Source: Nautilus pompilius (Eukaryota > Mollusca > Cephalopoda > Nautilida > Nautilidae). From it: a stretch of DNA of 64,000 nucleotides. The stretch spans positions 191,001 through 255,000 of the forward strand of contig JACATO010000970.1 of assembly GCA_018389105.1 (NCBI GenBank), read 5' to 3'. The notes below the pieces were generated by a model. The model did not search any database, was not told the DNA's origin, and worked only from the letters and a program-made list of their open reading frames with translations. The translations under genes and the position numbers were made by a program. Positions 22,660-33,500 of the stretch are shown here, in pieces. The stretch's first letter is position 1, and each line of letters opens with the position of its first letter.

Positions 22660-23237
22660 CCTTCAATACTATACCGTTTCTGACCTAGCTACCTATTAAT
22701 TGTATATAATGTATGTTTTCCACTGAAAAACAGTACACACACTTATTATAACGGAGTTACATTTCTGTATTGGCAAATGGTAACATTTATCGGAATATTA
22801 AATATTATTTTTATAGCCTAATTCTTATTGTGGTGTCCTTAACTCATATTTATGAATAGATCTAGAACCTCAATGCAAAGATATTTATTTTTCACCTATT
22901 ATGAAGATGGTATAACCATAAAATTTTCAGATGGATTGCACCGTCATAGAAGAAACATTCAAATTTCGGAAAATATTAAAAAAAAAAAATTTTGAGCTAT
23001 CAGAGGAAAACCAACTTCATATTTGAATTCAGCACACTCAAATTAGGTAACATCAAGTGTCAGTATCAATGCACCAAAAATGTTGTTGACCAGTGTTACT
23101 CTCATCTCTTAGTCGAAAACATTCCACAGCACTGATGTCAGATCTTATCTTATCTTACTCCATCCGCATCTTTTAAATGATGGTCGCTGTTTGCTGGCAA
23201 CTGTAAAGGATAATAGGAAAATATTCACCTGGAAGTA
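22660..23237. other. AT-rich spacer upstream of SRPRB
   Basis: No coding or RNA feature recognised. It includes a poly-A run near 22980. Confidence 0.4.
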
Positions 23238-23460
23238 CAGGGTGTTAGGAAAGTCACTGTGCACTTTTCTAATCATATTTTTTTAATATATTTCAGATTT
23301 TGATCCCAATATGGTTTTAACAACTGAAGAACCTGTATTGGGGGGGGGGGTCACTTTCAACATTGTTTATAATTGTCATTCATATTTACCTCCTGTATTC
23401 TATATTGAAACATGTCTGTTAATAAATATATAAGTGCACAGTGACTTTCCGAACACCCTG
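23238..23460. mobile_element. Tc1/mariner-type MITE upstream of SRPRB
   Basis: A 223-bp element flanked by TA on both sides (23236-23237 and 23461-23462). Its ends are inverted copies of CAGGGTGTTAGGAAAGTC, continuing through ACTGTGCACTT with one mismatch in the first part (T(A/C)GGAAAG). The interior has no coding potential and includes a poly-G run at 23340-23350. TA duplication and end sequence fit a non-autonomous Tc1/mariner element. It ends about 150 bp before the SRPRB start codon, so it lies in the likely promoter. Confidence 0.85.
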
Positions 23461-23613
23461 TATAATGGTGTGTGTGTGTACATGTATGATTTTTTGTGTG
23501 TGGCAAAAAAAAAACATACGGAGTAATCTCCCCCTTGTTATAAACCGGATGTTCTAGGTGCGACTTCCCCTCCATTTGCGGTGGCAGTTAGAATCTCCGG
23601 AGGACTTCAAGAC

Positions 23614-24393
23614 ATGGAAATCTTGAATTACGTGCAGCCCGAGTTCGAACGCTTCCTCTCGCTCCTGCGGGACGGGCTGGGGAGACGGGACCCGACGATG
23701 ATCGGCGTCCTGGTGGCGGTCGGCCTGGTCTTGCTGACGATCGTCGTTCTGCTCGTCCTGAACCGGAAAAGGACAAAGCGGAGGGGCGTCTTGCTCGTGG
23801 GCACCTGCGACGCCGGGAAGACCCTGGTGTTCTCGCAGCTGGTCCACAGGATGTTCAGGCCGACGTTCACGTCAACCCAGACCAACTCGGGCATGTACCA
23901 GGCCGCGAGCAGGAAGCTGCTGAGGATCATAGACCTGCCCGGCCACGAGCGCCTCAGGGGCCAGTACCTGGAGGAGTACAGGCGCGTGGCCAGGGGGATC
24001 GCCTTCGTCGTCGACAGCGTCGGGTTTCAGAGGGAGCTGAAGGACGTGGCGGAGTACCTGTACACCGTGCTCAGCGACGGGGTGATATCCCAGCACGCCC
24101 CGCCGGTGCTGATCGTGTGCAACAAGCAGGACCAGGCGCTCGCCAAGAGCGCGAAGGCGATCAAATCGCTGCTGGAGGAAGAGATCGGCGCCCTCCGGGT
24201 GTCGCGGTCGGCGGCCCTCTCCGGTCTGGGAAGCGTCGGCAACAACAGCGTCTTCCTCGGCAGAGCGGACAAGGAGTTCGAGTTTGCAGACGTGCTGCCG
24301 CTCCGCGTCGAATTCGCGGAAGTGTCTGCTCTTTCTAGGGAGAATAAACCGAATTTGGAAGAACTGTTGAACTGGATAGACAGGCTAGTTTGA
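23614..24393 (+). CDS. SRPRB: signal recognition particle receptor subunit beta, single exon
   Basis: Encodes 259 residues (human about 271) of the membrane-anchored small GTPase that tethers SRP receptor alpha to the ER during co-translational targeting. Residues about 29-50 form one hydrophobic anchor followed by a basic RKRTKRR stretch. The GTPase motifs are in order: P-loop GTCDAGKT (63-70), DLPGHE (107-112) and NKQD (170-173), with a late EVSALS. ATG at 23614 is chosen because the frame upstream has only GTG (23581) and the residues from MEILNY onward look like a family N-terminus. The gene is uninterrupted by introns and strikingly GC-rich compared with its flanks. Vertebrate SRPRB has several introns. 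A polyadenylation signal lies at 24504. No poly-A tail or target duplication was found to prove retroposition. Intact frame and motifs argue that it is functional. Confidence 0.95.
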   Translation: MEILNYVQPEFERFLSLLRDGLGRRDPTMIGVLVAVGLVLLTIVVLLVLNRKRTKRRGVLLVGTCDAGKTLVFSQLVHRMFRPTFTSTQTNSGMYQAASRKLLRIIDLPGHERLRGQYLEEYRRVARGIAFVVDSVGFQRELKDVAEYLYTVLSDGVISQHAPPVLIVCNKQDQALAKSAKAIKSLLEEEIGALRVSRSAALSGLGSVGNNSVFLGRADKEFEFADVLPLRVEFAEVSALSRENKPNLEELLNWIDRLV

Positions 24394-24503
24394 AACTATC
24401 CCGATGTGGAGAAATGAACACGAGACCTAACCAGCCTATTGCGTTGCCACTGCTACACATCTTATCGCGGATTCTTTTGCTCGCTCTTAATACTTTACCT
24501 GAA

Positions 24504-24509
24504 AATAAA
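24504..24509 (+). terminator. polyadenylation signal AATAAA of SRPRB
   Basis: A canonical hexamer 111 nt downstream of the SRPRB stop, followed by a T/G-rich stretch. Confidence 0.6.
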
Positions 24510-24625
24510 TTAAAAGTTGTATTTACCAGCTTTTTTATCTTCCAACTGGGCGACAAATAGGGTTCGAAGTGGAGAGTAGCCATTCTACTCGTACCGCTAT
24601 ATATATATATAATTAAATTAACGTA

Positions 24626-25989
24626 CAGATGCATCTCAAAATATTAGAATATTCCATTTCGAGTTTGAGTAAATCACTATTTATGCGGTATAAATACCAT
24701 GAATCTCTCAGTCTGGTTCAGTACACACAACCACAATCATGGGGAAGACTGCTGACTCGACAGTTGTCCAGAAGACACTCAATGACACCCTCCACAGGGA
24801 GGGTAAGCTGCAGAAGGTCATTGCAGAGTGCTGTATCCAAGCATATTCATGGAAAGTTGACTGGAAGGGAAAAGTGTGGAAGGAAAAGATGCACAAGCAA
24901 GAGGGATGACTGCAGCCTTGAGAGGATTGCCAAGCAAAGTCAATTCAAGAACTTGGGGGAGCTTCACAAGGAGTGGACTGAGGCTGGAGTCGGTGCATCA
25001 GGAGCCACCACGCACAACAGACGTATCCAGGAAATGGGCTACAAGTGTCGCATTCCTAGTGTCAAGCCACTCCTGAACCAGAGACAATGTCAGAAGCATC
25101 TTACCTGGGCTAAGGAGAAAAAGAACTGGACCGTTGCTCAGTGGTCCAAAGTCCTCTTTTCAGATGGAAGTAAATTTTGCATTTCATTTGGAAATCAAGG
25201 TCCCACAGTCTGGAGGAAGAGTGGAGAGGCACAGAATTCAAGTTGCTTGAAAGTCCAGTGTGAAGTTTCCACAGTCAATGATGATTTGGGGTGCCATGTC
25301 ATCTGCTGGTGTTGGTCCACTGTTTTATCAAGTCCATAGTCAATGCAGCAGTCTACAGGAGATTTTAGAGCACTTCATGCTTCCATCTGCTGACAAGCTT
25401 TATGGAGATGCTCATTTCCTTTTCCAGCAGGATTTGGCACCTGCCCACAGTACCAAAACTACTAGTAACTGGTTTTCTGACCATGGTATTACTGTGCTTG
25501 ATTGGCCAGCCAACTCGCCTGACCTGAATCCCATAGAGAATCTATGGGGTATTGTCAAGAGGAAGATGAGACACCAGACCCAACAATACGGACGAGCTGA
25601 AGGCTGTTATCAAAGCAACCTGGGCTTCCATAACACCTCAGCAGTGCCATAAGCTGATCATCTCCATGCCACGCTGAACTGATGCAGTGATTAGTGCAAA
25701 AGGAGCCCAACCAAGTATTGAGTGCTTAAATGAACATATTTTTCAGAAGTTCGACATTTCTATATTATAAATCCTTTTTTTATTGATCTTATGAAATATT
25801 CTAATATTTTGAGATGTTTTTTTTATTTCTTTTTAAGCTGTAGGCTGCAATTATTAAAATTAAAAATGCTTGAAACATTTTAATTTACATATAATGAGTC
25901 TAGAATATATACAATTTTCACTTTCAGAAATAACTGACCAAAAAATATTGAACTCTTCCACGATATTCTAATTTTTTGAAATGCACCTG
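24626..25989 (+). mobile_element. Tc1-like transposon, full length with both ends
   Basis: A 1364-bp element flanked by TA (24624-24625 and 25990-25991). Its inverted ends begin CAG(A/G)TGCAT(C/T)TCAAAA and continue ATTAGAATAT. The interior carries a decayed plus-strand transposase. Size, TA target and ends are typical of Tc1. It lies between SRPRB and ACAD9. The ends and protein resemble Tc1 elements I recall from fish and other vertebrates. Confidence 0.92.
24739..25767 (+). pseudogene. Tc1 transposase, frameshifted, close to vertebrate-type copies
   Basis: Starts MGKTADSTVVQK at 24739, then shifts frame. The second block (about 24830-25225) includes SKHIHGKLTGREKCGRKR (helix-turn-helix region), GYKCRIPSVKPLLNQRQ and VLFSDGSKFC, which holds the first catalytic Asp. 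The third block (25260-25580) includes MMIWGAMSSAGVGPL, FLFQQDLAPAHS (second Asp) and WPANSPDLNPIENLWG (third acidic residue Glu/Asp region). A final block runs to about 25767. Two clear frameshifts disable it, although the amino-acid pattern is very well preserved for a fossil. The enzyme would excise and insert at TA sites. Confidence 0.9.
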
Positions 25990-25991
25990 TA

Positions 25992-27080
25992 GAGGGTAAC
26001 TGCCCTAAGATTTCGGGGGAAAAACTCAAGTCAGCCATTATCCTGCTTTTTTATAGTTCTAATTTGAACCAACGTGTAAACAAGATACAAACGTTCTGTC
26101 TGATTTTCTACAAGATTTAACTTGCTGCCACATCCTGTATCTAAGCAGCTTAGTAAGCGATGCTTACATGTACATTATAGACTGATAGGATTTTTCTATT
26201 CCCGTTCGTTTATCTAAGGGTATTTTTTGTAAGTATCTGCCATCTCAATTCAAAGAATGCAGAAAGAGCAAGGGATTTCCAATTCCCCCCCCTTTTTTTT
26301 CCTGTGGTGGGGGCAGCGAGTTTTCAGTGTTGCACCTGTTTCATATCCATATTGTCTGCCAGAAATGTGAGAAGTCTATTTGCATCTAAAGGCACTAGTT
26401 GTTTTGAATTTAATTTTGGTTGATAATTCAGAGAATACCAGTTCTAAGTTATTTAAAACTCTATTTATTAAGTAGGGACTGGAAATGCCCTTAACCACAG
26501 AAAAGTTAGATAAGAGAGAGAGATTTGGTTGACTGATTAGTTAAGCGAGTGAGATGAATAAACTTTGCAATTATACCCCTATCAGGCTTGCATACATTAT
26601 TAGCGCCAGTAAGTATTTGTTAGATGGATTGAAGGTAATGATCTAGAGTGTTTGACTTCCAGACGGTTGTGGGAAGTTGCAAACAAAGACATGAATTCTT
26701 AATTATACAATGATTTCTTCAATCCAGCCTGAGATTATTGTTGCTTGTCTGGATGTAATAACAGCAATAATAATGGATATATATATATATTTGCTCTTAA
26801 ATAATACATTCCTATGTTTAATTATGACGTGACTTAAAGTATAAACTTTATTAAACACGTCTACAGTGACCGGGCTAAGTCAATGTGAGTGAGTACTTTA
26901 CGTTCGTGCAAGGGAGATAACTCGCCGATTGAGCCAGTTTATTTAAGTTTCTTTCAAATAGTTAGCCGCGCATCATAAAGACAGTTAATTATTATTCTTT
27001 TAGTATTGGTTTTGGTTACTTTAAACTGATATTTTTATAAGTTTAAAATAAAAAAAACAAAAAAACGAACCCTCCCAGCA
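25992..27080. other. intergenic sequence between the Tc1 element and ACAD9
   Basis: AT-rich, with a TA-rich microsatellite near 26778-26790 and a C/T-rich run near 26284-26300. No gene recognised. The last 150 bp lead into the ACAD9 promoter island. Confidence 0.45.
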
Positions 27081-27084
27081 AACT

Positions 27085-27560
27085 AAACGAACAAGGGAGA
27101 TAATGATGTGCACGCGATCCTGGTGCGGACTTTGGATCGAACGACGATGGCGGCTATGCTGTCGCGAGTGGGCTGGAAGACGCTGCTGCGGGCTCTGGGC
27201 GAGAACGCCGTCCGCCAATCGTTCCTTAAGCAAGCGCCATGTCTCTCGTCGCAGACGAAACCGGAGGACAGGCGGGAGACGACGAACGGCCTACCGATCC
27301 GCGGAGGAGACGCCGCCCGGACGGCGCAGGTCAGCTCCGCGAAGTTCGTCAGGAGGCGCAAGTTGCGGACAAACGAACCCTTCATCAAAAACCTGTTCCT
27401 GGGGAAATTTGACAAGGTACCTGAGATGCCGCTGTGCCTAGGCGCCTCCTCCCTTCCTTCCCAGCCGTGTACAGTACACCCGGGCGGACTTCATTCACCA
27501 CCACTACCCCATTTCCAGTTCTGGACCCGGCGAATGAGACGAAAGAATTCCCCTCCCCCC
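27085..27560 (+). promoter_or_regulatory. GC-rich island over ACAD9 exon 1
   Basis: An abrupt GC- and CpG-rich block covering the ACAD9 start and first donor, typical of an unmethylated housekeeping promoter. A (GATA)n run follows at about 27590-27606, and a (CT)n run at about 27898-27921 lies in intron 1. Confidence 0.6.
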
Positions 27561-30500
27561 CAAAAAAAATGTCTGGATGGTGGGGTGGGTAGATAGATAG
27601 ATAGATTAGTTGTAGGGAAGTACTACTACTACTACGGTAGCAGTCCACGGTGTGGACGGGAGGGGACAGTGATTCAGCCGTTACCCACAACTTCAGAACT
27701 GTATACGGTCCTCTCCTTAACAGGTTCAAAACCGGTTTAATCTCTTTGTCCATTCTGTCCAGATCTTCTCCTGGATTTCTTCAGAATGGCTGCTTCTGTT
27801 CTCATCAGCTCTAAGTTGTCTGCATGCATGCCCTGCAGTTCATTTACACCACGTGATGAAAAGAGGGGATCTCAGGGCTTTGCCTTCGGAGACTTCACTC
27901 TCTCTCTCTCTCTCTCTCTCTCCATTTGTTAACCCTTGAGAAGTGGTTGCGTATCGAAACTGCCTGTTTTATGTCTGATATAAAGCGTTTTACCCAAGTA
28001 TTTATTTTATTTTATTTTTTATTTTTACTGCCAATACACATTTTTTGAGCTTCAAAACTAATCTACCATGAGGGACATCATCAGATGCTTCTCTTGTAGT
28101 CTGAGTATATTGCATCAACACTCTTGCTGCTGTCAGTAGTTTCCATGATCTATTCAAATGACTCCAACAAATTTTTAATGCAAGATTCCTCTTTAACTCG
28201 TGTGATGTTTCGCATTGAACAGATTTTAACATTCACACGAACAACTAATTTGTCTTTGAGCAGATCCTAACAATTTTTCATAACACTTACCAAGCTCATT
28301 GGTCTCAGAGTTTTCTACATTATTTCCTTGATCCCTTTTTAAAGAAGTGTAACGCTATAAGACAGTTCCAAGTCTTGGTTAAAATTCCTTTATCTAAGAA
28401 CATTATAAACAGGTTTGTTGCGGGTACTTGTTGAGTATTCTTTCAAAAGTTTTTTTTTTGGGGAATTATCTTTACCTGAACAGCTGACTGCTTTCATGTT
28501 CATCGGTTTATTACAACAATATCATAATTTATATCAAGATCATATATTTGGCAATCTGTCTTACTTTGAAAGATGAAATCCCCATTACTTTCTTGAGTGG
28601 GAAAATTTTGAGAAGCATTCTGCAGTTTTAGTCATTTTCTATAAAAGTTCAATTTTCAGTCTTTACTTTTCTATCTCCCACTTTTGACCTTTTGTCATCT
28701 TCTAATATATTTGTAAAAAGGGCTTAGTGTTTAACTTAAAACCACACATGAAATGCTTTTTGTAATTTATCCTAGCTTGTTTTACTTTTTAGGTTGCGGT
28801 ATTTCTAGCTTTAATATAGACGACATAATGTTAAGTTTACTCTGTTGGTACTTCTTGAAAAGAATATTCTCTTTGCAAATGGTTTTCTTTACACTGGATT
28901 TTAGCTACGGAGGTTTTCTTGTGTCTTTAATTGCCATTCATTTTGTTCTCCCAGTCATTATTTCTAAAGATTGTTTTCATCATCTCAGCACTAAAGTAGT
29001 TTAAATGTTCCTTTTAAACCTCCAGCTCTTGCTCATTATAACAGTGGTATTCAAAATACATTTCTACATGATCACTTTTATCTAAGGATTCTAGAGTTAT
29101 TTCATTAATGGTGTCAACATCTTTTGTAAACACAGAGTCTAATAATCATGGTTTGTTCAGCTTGCAGTATCCAGTAAAATCACGTGTTGAGTCCAAAAGT
29201 TTTTCTTCACAGCATTGAGAAAACAATTTGGGTAATTTCTTTCATCTCCATATAACTGCTTCCAGTTCACTTCAATGAAATTGTGCTCTTTCATAATTAA
29301 TAAATGGGTTGGTTATACTTGACATAAAATTAATCCTCCTAAATAGCTTCAATGAATTTTCATGGTTGATTTCTAAACATCGCACTTGCAAGAAGTTTAT
29401 CAGAATAACTTAAATGTATTACTACTATCCATACCTGATCTTCAAATGCAACATCAAATTCTGTATGTTCAAAACTTTGTAGGGTGTCCCTGATGATGTA
29501 TAGTACTACACCAGCAGCAGATCCTAATTTTTAATCACCTCAAAAACAACATTCCACTGAAATTTTAATGTCAGAGTTCTACTCGTTAGCTACTGACCCT
29601 GAACTTAGGTGCCTCTAATTTTCCCAATATTTCTCCAAGAGACCCACAATTATTTTTGTAAATAAATGCAAGTAGATTGATGCAATAACCTGGGCAGGAA
29701 AAATTCTCTAAATCATCCATTTTTTTAAAAAATATTTTACTTAGAAAGGTACGAAATGTGATTTTTAGGCAAATTTTCTGGACACATGATAAGTCTTCTC
29801 AAAAAGTCATCTTTTTTTTGGAATTATACATACAGGTAAATAACTGCAAACAATTTCTGGAATAGAGTTTCATTAGTGTTTGCAATGTTTCAGTGGGTAA
29901 TTGCACCAGAATGAATTTGTGAACTTAGGTTATTTACCACACTCATGTTTAAATAGTCATTCTGGATGAAATTGTTTATAGAACTAAAAATTTGCACATG
30001 GTCTGGTTAAATGTTACTAGAAGCCAGGACAAAAGGGGGAAAAATGGAGATGGTGATGCTGGAGGTTGTTGGTAAACTGATATGGAATGACCAAGTATAG
30101 TAGTATATTTAAGAGTAAGAATGCCAATCAGTTGAAAAATCATATGTAAATTTTCACTTACTCTATGCCTTTTTTAAACGACGACTTTCTACTAGTAGTA
30201 TTAACCAGACTAAATAAACCAGATTAGATTTTATATTCAAATAAAAAAAAATTTTATGTAGCATCAGAATTTCAGCATTATGCTACTGTTCTTGTCAAAC
30301 CCTTGTCCTAACCTTTGAGATCTAAGGATATTGTAGCAGTGAGCTAGAAAGGCTTTGTTTGTTTGTGGGTGTGAGAGAGCTAGAGCGAGCTTTTGTGACT
30401 AAGTGAGTTACTTAGGTGTTCTTGAGCAGCAGTCAGGGTACAAGCCAGTCAAGACCTAACTGCTAAATTTCCACCAGTGCATTATGCTGTTTAAAACATT

Positions 30501-33500
30501 TATTATTATTAGAAATATTTCAGAATCTTACCGAAAAAAAATATTTATTACCTTTTGTATATACAATAAAATATTAGCTTACGGTATTTTACTAGGTAGT
30601 ATAATGCGCTTGGTTTTGGGTTGGTTGATTGATTGTTCATTTTATTTTTTATCTACTTGCAGTCAATGCTAGTTTTCCCCGAAATTTCGAGCAATGAAGA
30701 ACTGGAAATACTGAAACAAATGGTGGAACAAGTTGAAAAGTTTTTTGCAGATGGTAAAACAATTACATAGGATCGTATAAATTCTGATTTAAAGGAAAAT
30801 TACTTTTGCTGAAAATCATCAATTATAGGATTTAAATTGTGCCTCTCTTCACTCCCTCTGACCATTTGACTCATTGCACCCTTTCTGTAATAAAATGCTA
30901 CTTTTCTGGCTGTAGCTCAGAGAGAAGAACATCTGAATACTACACTTGATTTTTATTTTTTCCACATTGCATCTCAAAGCAGCCTTTTGATAAAGAAACA
31001 TGGTCCTTTCTGGATGGTGTTCCTGATTAGTGCTTCTGGATTTTGGTTTATGCCAATATTCTCAGAATCTGTTATTTTTGATAGTATCATTGTAATTTAA
31101 TTATTCTCAGAGGGCTCACCAGCTCAATATGATGCTCATTTTTGAGACAACTGCATCAGACAACCAGCATAAACACTTCTCCACTTATTACTATAAAAAA
31201 ATATAAGTATCCTGCCTATGAAAGTTTTAAACCATGAATACTTATTTTATGAGAGACTGAGTAAACAAACAACCCCCCTCCAAATAAATAAACTAGTTTC
31301 CTATTTTCCTTCTGTTTTAGTATTTCATTTGATAAATTTTCTAAACACCTCAGATATTTTACTATTCAGATTGTCTTTCTATGTTGTTGTTTTTGTTTTA
31401 AACTTTCTATGACTTTAACAGAATAAGGGACCAAATTCCAAAGCTGGACATCTAAGATTCTAAATGCTATTTATGTAATTTTTGTTGCAACTCTTTTCCT
31501 CCTTCCTTTAAAAAAAAAATCTATTAGGATTTGATTTTTAACATTTTTAATTTTTGTCAGAAATCCGAGTAGCACTGTTTACTAAATTGTTTCTATAAAT
31601 AAAATATATATGGTGGAATAATTTAATTTTGTATGCGAGTAAATAGATACTGAAATTCTCTCTTTTGGGATGAAATGCTATGCATGAAATAGTATGACTA
31701 ATCTTTTTATTCTGGAAAAAATGTAATGCACAAGATGAGTAAATGAATTATAAGAAAAGGATGAATTTAAAACAAGTTTACAGTAGATAACATTTAGTAG
31801 AAGTTATGTGCAACAGCATGTAAAGAAATTGATTTGTCAGCTGCCTTTCCACAGAGTTCTGAAGCCTATGCTCAACATTAACATATGGTTTCTTTTTTTT
31901 AGTGGAGTATGGACCACTTCAGTCTGCATTATGTTAAAATGTATAGCTTTTATCTAGTGCAGATGTCAACTACTTACACTTGATGTCTATGACATATGAA
32001 CGACTTTGATCTTTATCACCAGAGCCTTACCCAAATGAACACAGTATCAGAAAGAATATAAAATGTAACTCAATGTAATATTATATACCTACGAGCATCA
32101 AAATGGTGACACGCTGCAAAGAAAATGTAACGGTGGTCATGCTTCCTATGAACTAACTAGCAATTTGTCCACTCTTAATTAGTCACAACATTCCAGCTCT
32201 TAGTCATATGCTTCCAATTTTCTGCCTTGCAATATGGACACATTTGATATATGTTGCAAATATAGAGAAGGGAGTGCTTGTCATCCCATTTTTATACTGG
32301 CAGATATCCAAGCTTCCCTCTGCTTTGTAATATACATCTTAAATGGATCTTTCTTCCAGCAGCTGTGATGGCCACAGTTTTTATTTCTCCTTGTTGTTTC
32401 TCTATAGACTATTCTTATTTATTGTTTTCTTTCCTTTAGGTAGAAATAGTTTCTGTATTTTAGATTTAAAATAAAGATGTTCTCACTTAGTTTTTATTTC
32501 TTGGTTTTTTTTCAACTAAAAATTTACAGTTGATTCTGCGAAGATTGATGAAGAAGCTAAGATTTCGAAAGATGTGCTTCAGCAATTGGGAGAACTGGGT
32601 CTCTTTGGTCAGCAAGTGCCGATGGAGTATGGTGAGTGAGAGACCAATTGGTTTGTAATAACTGTTTTTATTAATGAATTAAAACAAAATATGCTTAAAT
32701 AATTTTGAAGGTTACTGGTAACATTTTTACTTTTGAAAACCTTGCTTTTTACTGTTTTTCTTTTTTTTTTTGAAAAAAAAATGGAAAAAACCAACTTAAT
32801 TTCTCAGATTTTGAAAATGTTTTGAGCACAAGAACTGTTTCAAGGTTTCCGGTTGAAATGAACAAAGTACTAAATGATCATGATGTATGCTTTCAAGCAA
32901 AAGGTTGATTTAAAAAAAAACTTTGAAGAGCTGTGTAGATTTTACTAGGTGTTGTCTTACTAGGATGCTTGAATTTCTAGGTGGCCTGGGCTTGACTGCT
33001 ACAAAGTATGCAAGATTAGCAGAAATAACAGCTTTGGATGGATCCATTGCAGTCACTCTGGCAGCACATCAAGCAATAGGCTTAAAGGTTTGTGTTTTAG
33101 GAAGAGAGAGATTCAATTCTACTTTTACACTGTCACTTCACCATGCGAACATAATCCATACTTTTTACATAACATTTTAAGCATTGCTTGGAGGATGGAA
33201 AAAACATTTATAGTGTCAGAATGTGGCAGGGTGTGCAAAATTAGAATGGAAAAGAACATAAGTAAGCTTGGTTGTCCCAAGTTTGAACATGTTATCAAGT
33301 CTGGCAGTAGCTAACGTCCAAAGTTTTGGTAGGTTATCATGCTAGAGGCAATTAGAATACAAGTTGTATGTCAATGAAAGAAAAATCAAGAAGAAATAAC
33401 GAAGCCAAAATTTTCAGATGTATGTGTATAAAAAGACAGTAAAATATGTGGTCCAGTGACAATATGGTTGGTTGCTTATAAAAACTAAGTTTATCAGATA

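Noticed and set aside
23581..23613. SRPRB starting at the upstream GTG (23581)
   Set aside because: Nuclear animal genes start at ATG except rarely. The ATG at 23614 gives a family-like N-terminus and length.
24530..24600. tRNA-like B-box sequence (GGTTCGAAGT) suggesting a tRNA or SINE
   Set aside because: No matching A box or cloverleaf could be drawn around it, and the position is in the SRPRB 3' flank.
27108..27146. ACAD9 starting at the upstream GTG (27108)
   Set aside because: The ATG at 27147 has a strong context and begins a plausible mitochondrial presequence.
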